Source: Mucilaginibacter sp. SMC90 | GTDB lineage: Bacteria > Bacteroidota > Bacteroidia > Sphingobacteriales > Sphingobacteriaceae | NCBI RefSeq assembly: GCF_022811725.1 | Contig: NZ_CP094527.1 | Location: 620,001 to 684,000, forward strand | Length of the DNA: 64,000 nucleotides | Reading direction: 5' to 3' | Shown: positions 58,340 through 64,000 of the stretch, piece after piece | Position numbering within the stretch: the first letter of the stretch is position 1 | How the letters are laid out: each line of letters begins with the position of its first letter | Notes under the pieces: generated by a model | The model's database searches: none | The model's input: only the letters and a program-made list of their open reading frames with translations | Told to the model about the DNA's origin: nothing | Position numbers and translations under genes: made by a program

Positions 58340-59524
58340 ATGATATCCTCCAGAACCCTTTGCTACTTAACTATACCCATATTTTTATTTTGGGGAACAA
58401 TAGTATTTGCGCAGAAGCCAAGGGCCCGTGATATCGGCATCCCGTTTGAAGGCACGCCCGGTAAGTATAATGCAATTACTGATGTGCCTGGCGTTGAGGT
58501 TGGCTACAGCACAATAATTTCAGGATCAGGAAAAAACATAATGGGTAAAGGCCCTGTGCGTACCGGCGTTACAGCTATTTTGCCTAATGGCAGGGTTAAC
58601 CATCATCCGGTTTTTGCAAACTGGTACACCTTGAATGGTAACGGTGAAATGACAGGCACTACCTGGCTAACAGAATCGGGCTTTTTGGAAACACCTGTCA
58701 TGATCACCAATACTAACAGCGTAGGTGTAGTTCGTGATGCCGTATTAAAATGGTTTGTGAATACTAATTGGTTTGGCAATGAACAATATTGGTATACCTA
58801 TCCAGTTGTAGCTGAAACTTATGACGGTGTTCTGAACGATATTTATGGCTTCCACGTTAAAGAAAATAACGCATTTGAGGCGCTGAATACTGCAGCAACC
58901 GGGGTAATAAAGGAGGGAAACGTTGGCGGCGGCACCGGGATGATGTGCCTCGGGTTTAAAGGCGGTACCGGTACCTCTTCAAGGACTTTAACTATAAATG
59001 ATAAAGCCTACACGCTGGGGGTTTTAGTGCAATCAAACTTTGGCAGAAAAAAGAACCTTACTATAACAGGGGCTCCTGTTGGCCGGGAATTAAAAGATAC
59101 GCTGAACTATGAGCTTAAAGCCCCACCACAATCAAAACACCAGGAAGGCGACGGCAGCATTATAGTAGTATTAGCTACCGATGCGCCTTTACTGCCTCAT
59201 CAATTAAAACGCCTTGCCGAACGCGTTGCTTTAGGAGTAGGAAAAGTAGGTGGCAGGGGAGAAAATGGATCAGGCGATATTTTCCTTGCTTTTTCAACGG
59301 CTAACCCGGATGCCTTTAGCCGGACAGGTAACACCCGGGTTGAGATGCTGGCAAATGACCAGATTAATCCGCTGTATGAAGCTACAGTACAATCTGTAGA
59401 AGAAGCGATAATTAACGCCATGGTTGCTGCCGATACAATGGAAGGCATCAACGGCAACAAAGCATACGCCCTGCCTCATGATGCCGTGATCCGGGTACTA
59501 AAAAAGTACAATATTGTGAAATGA
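58340..59524 (+). CDS. P1 family peptidase (DmpA/BapA-like aminopeptidase)
   Basis: 394 residues with a signal peptide (LFWGTIVFAQK). P1 peptidases are Ntn-like hydrolases that self-cleave before a nucleophilic Ser/Thr. The cleavage region GGTGTSSRTLT and the preceding EGNVGGGTGMMCLGFKGG match DmpA closely, as does ARDIGIPFEGTPGKYNAITD. Members act on D-amino acid or beta-amino acid peptides. It follows the prolyl oligopeptidase gene by 80 bases. Confidence 0.9.
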   Translation: MISSRTLCYLTIPIFLFWGTIVFAQKPRARDIGIPFEGTPGKYNAITDVPGVEVGYSTIISGSGKNIMGKGPVRTGVTAILPNGRVNHHPVFANWYTLNGNGEMTGTTWLTESGFLETPVMITNTNSVGVVRDAVLKWFVNTNWFGNEQYWYTYPVVAETYDGVLNDIYGFHVKENNAFEALNTAATGVIKEGNVGGGTGMMCLGFKGGTGTSSRTLTINDKAYTLGVLVQSNFGRKKNLTITGAPVGRELKDTLNYELKAPPQSKHQEGDGSIIVVLATDAPLLPHQLKRLAERVALGVGKVGGRGENGSGDIFLAFSTANPDAFSRTGNTRVEMLANDQINPLYEATVQSVEEAIINAMVAADTMEGINGNKAYALPHDAVIRVLKKYNIVK

Positions 59525-59537
59525 CTTTATAAAACGC

Positions 59538-60311
59538 ATGAAAAAGACGCTTCTGTTTATTGTTGTTCTATTCTCCATTAATCGGGCCTTTGCACAGCAC
59601 AATAAAAGAAATTTAAACATTGTATTTATCGGCAACAGCATTACCCAGGGTGCACAACTGGCTAATCCGGCCGCCGAAGCTCCGCCTGCTACTGCCGTTG
59701 CTTATCTGCAAAAACAAAAAAACCTGGATACCGTAAGCTTCAGCAACCAGGGACATAGCGGTTATACCACGCTCGATTTTTTACCCGGAACCGGAACATT
59801 TGCCAAAGTTGAGGAAGCCGCCAATGCATTTACCCATAAAAATGCGCTGTTGATATTTTCGATAAAACTTGGCACTAATGACAGTGCTATTCAGGGCCCT
59901 CATGGCGCACCTGTGTCACCCGAAGGTTATCAAAAGAATTTGAAGAGCATAGCCGATAAGTTATTGGCCGATTTTCCGAAGGTAGTTATTATTTTCCAGC
60001 ACCCGGTATGGTATAGTCCTAATACCCATAATGGTTCCATGTACTTACAGGAAGGTTTAAACAGGTTACAAAGTTATGTACCGATGATAGATGAGCTTGT
60101 AAAAACATATGCAGCTACAAGTCCCGGGCAGGTTTTTGTGGGCGATACCAAAGGTTTCGCTTATTTTAAAAAAAATCACCTGACAGACCTGACCCCGGAG
60201 AATGGTAAGGACGGCACATTTTATCTTCATCCCAATAAAAAGGGCGCTGAGGCTTTAGGTATGTTTTGGGGGATGGCTATCAATAAGATAGTGAAGCGGG
60301 ATTTTAATTAA
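59538..60311 (+). CDS. Secreted SGNH/GDSL hydrolase
   Basis: 257 residues, signal peptide (FIVVLFSINRAFAQH). Block I is IVFIGNSITQGAQ with catalytic S34; block III-like Asn lies in IKLGTNDSAIQGPHG, and the late Asp/His block in GTFYLHPNKKGAEALG. SGNH hydrolases remove acyl groups from carbohydrates or lipids. It starts 14 bases after the P1 peptidase stop and 7 bases before the next gene, an operon-like spacing. Confidence 0.88.
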   Translation: MKKTLLFIVVLFSINRAFAQHNKRNLNIVFIGNSITQGAQLANPAAEAPPATAVAYLQKQKNLDTVSFSNQGHSGYTTLDFLPGTGTFAKVEEAANAFTHKNALLIFSIKLGTNDSAIQGPHGAPVSPEGYQKNLKSIADKLLADFPKVVIIFQHPVWYSPNTHNGSMYLQEGLNRLQSYVPMIDELVKTYAATSPGQVFVGDTKGFAYFKKNHLTDLTPENGKDGTFYLHPNKKGAEALGMFWGMAINKIVKRDFN

Positions 60312-60317
60312 CGAGTA

Positions 60318-61169
60318 ATGAATAGCGTCGAACACCTCAAAGTCTGTTTTTTTAGCGCTGTGGTGTGCTTATCCATTTGCTCGTGTAAATCGCCCGTAAA
60401 GCATCCGGCCCAAGCTAATAGCAGCTATAGTGCCGTGGCCAAACTTAAAAGCATTGCTTATACCGATACCGCATTTAAAGTGATCCATGTTTTTGTTGCA
60501 TTGTGCGATAACAAATATCAGGGCATAGTCCCGGTACCACCGGCTATTGGAAACGGTCAGGATCCCGAAAATAATTTATATTGGGGATGTGATAATGGCG
60601 TGCGTACTTATTTTAAAAAGAGCAAAGACCGGCAACTACTCAAAAAGCAAAAAAGAAGTTCCATAGTATTGGAAAGGCTCATCTTCAGGCATCGTACCCA
60701 AAACGTTTATTTAGTAGCTGATGCCTGGGATGGACAGGCTATTGAAAAAACTACAGAAGACTTTTTATTCAGCTGCGGGGGCCAATTAAAAGATACCATA
60801 CATTACAACAAACAAATTATTGGTATTAACGGCAACGCACAATTGCTGGCTTACATTGGCCACGATGGTTTGATGGATTTCAGGCTGCCCGATGAATTTA
60901 AAAATGCAGATGGCAAAACCCGCGATTGTATAATACTGGCCTGCGTCAGCAAAAAATATTTTAACCGTTTTATTACTCCTACCAAAGCCAATCCCCTGCT
61001 TTGGACAACCGGGCTTATGTGCCCCGAAGCCTATACGCTCCATGATGCTGTAAAAGGTTATATCAATAATGAGTCACAAACAAGCATTCGGAAACGCGCA
61101 GTTGCGGCTTACGTAAAATATCAAAAATGCAGCGCACAGGCGGCGGCAAATCTATTAGTCGGTAAATAA
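60318..61169 (+). CDS. Hypothetical lipoprotein with possible His/Cys dyad, 283 aa
   Basis: 283 residues. A lipoprotein-like signal ends near SICSC (Cys21/23). The core shows a repeating strand-helix pattern: VIHVFVALCDNKYQGIVPVP, GQDPENNLYWGC, ENVYLVADAWDGQ-like LVADAWDG, then LLAYIGHDGLMDF (H182) and CIILACVSKKYF (C209), and finally LLWTTGLMCPEAY. The H-x-G after one predicted strand and Cys after the next resembles clan CD (caspase-like) peptidases. I do not recognise the family and do not claim activity. Downstream of the SGNH hydrolase by 6 bases. Confidence 0.7.
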   Translation: MNSVEHLKVCFFSAVVCLSICSCKSPVKHPAQANSSYSAVAKLKSIAYTDTAFKVIHVFVALCDNKYQGIVPVPPAIGNGQDPENNLYWGCDNGVRTYFKKSKDRQLLKKQKRSSIVLERLIFRHRTQNVYLVADAWDGQAIEKTTEDFLFSCGGQLKDTIHYNKQIIGINGNAQLLAYIGHDGLMDFRLPDEFKNADGKTRDCIILACVSKKYFNRFITPTKANPLLWTTGLMCPEAYTLHDAVKGYINNESQTSIRKRAVAAYVKYQKCSAQAAANLLVGK

Positions 61170-61248
61170 TAAAAGAATTTACGGGGCTGAGCTAAACTAA
61201 TCGTTCATTCCGTTCAGTTTTCTTAATCATTAGCTAAAAATATGCGCT

Positions 61249-61458
61249 ATGCTTAATTTTATGTTAATGAAATATTTATTGCTTTACATCCCTTTAATCC
61301 TGTTTGTAATATCATACGGTTATAACCGCAGATATTACCGCTTTATTGACAATGGTCGTGTATCTGAAATTATCCAGGCAAACCAACGCTCAAAACAGTT
61401 TATGAACATGGCTGTGTTTTCGTTTGTAGCACTCTTAATAGTGTTAAAGCTACTTTAA
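61249..61458 (+). CDS. Small membrane protein, 69 aa
   Basis: Two hydrophobic helices (about 7-22, LLLYIPLILFVISYG, and 52-68, MAVFSFVALLIVLKLL) with a basic polar loop between (YNRRYYRFIDNGRVS). It resembles small inner-membrane proteins of unknown function. An in-frame Met at residue 5 is an alternative start. It ends 15 bases before the convergent surface-protein gene. Confidence 0.55.
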   Translation: MLNFMLMKYLLLYIPLILFVISYGYNRRYYRFIDNGRVSEIIQANQRSKQFMNMAVFSFVALLIVLKLL

Positions 61459-61472
61459 ATAAGGCTGCCGGT

Positions 61473-64000
61473 TTATCGTAAAATGACCACATAGCCCGAC
61501 AGAACCTGGTTGTTCATCTTGGTATTCACCACATAGTAGTAAGTACCCGAAGGAGCCTGTTTACCCTGGTAAGTGCCGTCCCATGGTTTAGGATATCCAA
61601 CAGAATGAAATAAAGGTTGCCCGTAACGGTTATAAACATCAACCGTACAGTTTTCGTATGCTACAAGGCCTTTGATCTCCCAGTAATCATTTGCCCCGTC
61701 GCCATTGGGCGTAAACGTATTGCTGATTGTTATAACCGGCGAAACCTTAACCGCAACCAGGCTGTAGTTTACACAACCATTTGATTTGTCGGTGATTTTA
61801 AGCTGATAAGTTATGTCCTGATCACCTGTCACAACTGGATTTTTAACGGTACTGTTATCGAGTCCGGTGGCAGGGGTCCATTCATACGTTACGTTTTCGC
61901 TGCCTACCACAGGGTTTAAAGTGATGGTATGATCTTTTAAAACATATCTCGTATCTCCGGCGGCATCAGCCTGCAATGTTGGAGGCGGAACAAAATTAAT
62001 AGTAATATCATCAGTAGGCAGGTGACAGTCATCGGCCTGGGTTGCGGTAAGTGTTAATTTAACCGATCCGTTGGCAATATCAATAGGATCGGGCTGAAAG
62101 GTTGGGTTCAGTACATTATCCGAAGGAATGAACCTTCCCAACCCAGACGCTGAAGTCCATTTTACAGTAGTGCCTGAAAATACCTGTCCTGTTAAAGCCA
62201 CCATAGGGTTCTGGTTACAAACATTATCAATACTTGCCGGACCAGCATCTGCACCAGGGCTTGGCGCAAAGGTAATTATAACATCTTTGTGTACCGCTGC
62301 ACAATCATTGCCGGTTGATGTCAGGGTTAATTTAACCGATCCTGCAGCCCTGTCTGCTGCCGATGGAAAGTACTGTGTTGTGGGATCATCCAGCTTAGCG
62401 AAAGTTCCTCCTGCGCCGCCGCTCCAGATCCCTGTTCTGCTGACGCTACCTGCAAGTTGTATAAATGGAACACTAACACACTCCGAATGTGAGGGGCCTG
62501 CGTCAACAATTGGGATACTGTTTACCACAACCGGTATGGGAGTTGGTTCGCCCGGGCAGCCGTTTACCACCAAAGATAAATAATAGGGGCCCGCATTGGC
62601 AGCTGTAGCGTTTGGAATGGTTGCGCTTGGGCTTTGAGTTTCTGATCTGTAATTATTGGGGCCGGTCCACAAATATGTTACGGTACCTGCTATGGGCTGG
62701 GTTTGCAGCACAATGTCGCTGCCCTCACAAACGGGCGTGTTGCTATGCCCGTCTATGCGTAGCGTTTGAGGTTTTACAGTTACAGTATACTTAACGGGAG
62801 TACCCGGGCAATCAAATGCTACAGGCGTTATGGTATAAGGAACCTGAATGGAGCTTGTTGTGGTATTAACCAATACCTCATTAATAGGGTTTGCTGTTTG
62901 ATCGGTAGCGGCGGCATTACTGATGCCGGGAACAACCGGCCTGCTCCATAAATAAGTAGCCGAAGATATATTGGATGTTAAAGTAAGCCCCAGCGGCGTA
63001 TTATTGCATACAGAAGATGAGAGCGGCAGCGGATTGGTAATTACCGCACCCGGATTAACCGTTACCTTAAGCTGGTATGGGGTTCCCGGGCAGTCATTGG
63101 TTTTAAAATTGAATACATAAATAACATCAACAGGATCATTGGTGGTATTATAAAGCACTTCTTTTATGGTAGCTGCGGCCTGCCCGGTTATAGCAGCATT
63201 GCTGATACCTGTTACAGCTTCCCGGCTCCAGGTATAGCTTGTTGACTGAGTGTTAAATTGAATCTGGTAGTTGGTACTTGTGCCATTACAAACCGGGCCA
63301 GGCTGGGGACTTGTAACAACAGGAGTAGCATTTACCTTTACTGTATATTGAAACACGGGGCCGGGGCAACCGTTTAAATACGGTGTTATATTATAAATTA
63401 CATCAACCGCGGCACCATTGGGATTGGTGTTGATCAGTGTTTCGGTAATTGAGCTTGTTGTTTGTCCGGTTACTGCGGTGTTACTGATGCCGGCAACGGC
63501 AGGGCGGTCCCATGAATAAGTTGTGCCGGGCTGATCGGCTGTCATGGTGTAACTTAGTGCGGTACCGCTACACACAACATCGTTGGCCCCGCTTGTTATT
63601 TTGGGGGCAGGCGTAACCACAACATCAACTTTGGTACGCTCACTGGTACAATCATTAACCTTAGTCTCTACATAATAACTCCTGTTGATAGTTAGCTGAG
63701 CTGTAGTGAAAGGATTGCCCTGTTTTATAGGTGTCCCTCCAACAGGCACATTATACCATGTATAAGTACCTGTTGAACCGCTTGCAGTAAGTATTGCAGA
63801 TTGCCCTTCGCAAACGGTTGCCTTGTTATCTGTGTTAACAGTAGGTGCTGTTGGAGGGGGCACTGCCTGAACCAATACAGGGGCACGCTCGCTGGTAATA
63901 CCTCCTATAGTAGTTGATACATAATAAGTAATGTCATTAAGTATTGGCGGGGTAGTAAATATAGGGCCGGTTTTAAGTGCCGTGCCGCCAGTAGCATCGC
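61473..64000 (-). CDS. Large PKD-repeat surface protein with T9SS type B (CHU_C) C-terminal domain, 5' end cut
   Basis: The minus-strand frame is open to the window edge (843 residues visible). It consists of repeated PKD/Ig-like domains; three consecutive repeats share the signature GISNxAxTxQ (AGISNTAVTGQ, TGISNAAITGQ, PGISNAAATDQ), each about 90 residues. The last 90 residues (TISNTFTPNGDGANDYWEIK, NRYGQPLFHSVGYPKPWDGT, SGTYYYVVNTKMNNQ) are the gliding-motility CHU_C domain, a signal for the type IX secretion system in Bacteroidota. It should be a cell-surface or secreted adhesin. The start lies outside the window. Confidence 0.92.
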   Translation of the reverse strand, partial: DATGGTALKTGPIFTTPPILNDITYYVSTTIGGITSERAPVLVQAVPPPTAPTVNTDNKATVCEGQSAILTASGSTGTYTWYNVPVGGTPIKQGNPFTTAQLTINRSYYVETKVNDCTSERTKVDVVVTPAPKITSGANDVVCSGTALSYTMTADQPGTTYSWDRPAVAGISNTAVTGQTTSSITETLINTNPNGAAVDVIYNITPYLNGCPGPVFQYTVKVNATPVVTSPQPGPVCNGTSTNYQIQFNTQSTSYTWSREAVTGISNAAITGQAAATIKEVLYNTTNDPVDVIYVFNFKTNDCPGTPYQLKVTVNPGAVITNPLPLSSSVCNNTPLGLTLTSNISSATYLWSRPVVPGISNAAATDQTANPINEVLVNTTTSSIQVPYTITPVAFDCPGTPVKYTVTVKPQTLRIDGHSNTPVCEGSDIVLQTQPIAGTVTYLWTGPNNYRSETQSPSATIPNATAANAGPYYLSLVVNGCPGEPTPIPVVVNSIPIVDAGPSHSECVSVPFIQLAGSVSRTGIWSGGAGGTFAKLDDPTTQYFPSAADRAAGSVKLTLTSTGNDCAAVHKDVIITFAPSPGADAGPASIDNVCNQNPMVALTGQVFSGTTVKWTSASGLGRFIPSDNVLNPTFQPDPIDIANGSVKLTLTATQADDCHLPTDDITINFVPPPTLQADAAGDTRYVLKDHTITLNPVVGSENVTYEWTPATGLDNSTVKNPVVTGDQDITYQLKITDKSNGCVNYSLVAVKVSPVITISNTFTPNGDGANDYWEIKGLVAYENCTVDVYNRYGQPLFHSVGYPKPWDGTYQGKQAPSGTYYYVVNTKMNNQVLSGYVVILR

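Noticed and set aside
1-64000. Transposase, integrase, rRNA operon or prophage
   Set aside because: No DDE, Y1 or tyrosine recombinase domain, no rRNA sequence and no phage structural gene was found among the frames read.

Overview
The window looks like chromosomal DNA of a Bacteroidota bacterium, most likely family Sphingobacteriaceae (Mucilaginibacter/Pedobacter-like). The signs are TAnnTTTG promoter elements, weak Shine-Dalgarno sites, a type IX secretion C-terminal domain (gliding-motility CHU_C type), SPFH, DUF922, DUF1569 and RICIN proteins of the kind common there, and a GH127 / GH5-like sugar locus with an AraC regulator. The assignment rests on recognition of protein families, not on a database search.

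Layout. 0-4.4 kb: carbohydrate locus with a partial GH127 beta-L-arabinofuranosidase (minus), then PhyH dioxygenase, a secreted GH5-like hydrolase and an AraC activator (plus). 4.5-10.9 kb: small and accessory genes (an ABM monooxygenase behind a broken Crp/Fnr gene, two methyltransferases, aldo/keto reductase, CbrC-like protein, methionine aminopeptidase). 11-16.8 kb: membrane histidine kinase, a decayed patch with two gene remnants, an ABC-F ATPase, and two SDR genes divergent from an HxlR regulator with a palindromic operator. 16.9-19.2 kb: AT-rich islet with a heptad-repeat lipoprotein, a small membrane protein and a zinc-ribbon protein, ending at tRNA-Arg(CCT), with a decayed second copy of the tRNA 3' end and terminator inside. 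19.3-28.3 kb: metG, LD-carboxypeptidase, SPFH protein, DUF922 protein, DNA polymerase IV, a secreted FAD oxidoreductase and a DinB-fold protein. 28.5-34.3 kb: RND efflux operon (TolC, pump, adaptor). 34.4-39.7 kb: hybrid histidine kinase behind a thioredoxin-fold gene, acyltransferase, DUF1569. 39.8-46.1 kb: CMD / YCII / ECF42-type sigma factor cluster, a repeat-like helical protein and a large SF2 helicase with predicted membrane segments. 46.4-55.8 kb: housekeeping genes (greA, HIT, 2-hydroxyacid dehydrogenase, tex, prfA, lpxH-like) and small secreted proteins. 56.1-61.5 kb: a co-directional run of exported hydrolases (S9 prolyl oligopeptidase, P1 peptidase, SGNH hydrolase, and a lipoprotein with a possible His/Cys dyad). 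61.5-64 kb: the C-terminal part of a large PKD-repeat T9SS surface protein that runs off the window.

Between genes the window carries at least three classes of small inverted-repeat elements: GTCATT-ended elements at 25.7, 28.4 and 52.0 kb; elements with GAACCATGAT-type ends at 21.5 and 49.4 kb; and a row of short-loop hairpins at 24.3 kb. I see no CRISPR array, no transposase, no rRNA and no plasmid or phage structural genes. The most unusual items are the AT-rich islet beside tRNA-Arg, the helicase with a membrane-like C-terminal region, the His/Cys lipoprotein family and the hairpin cluster upstream of dinB.
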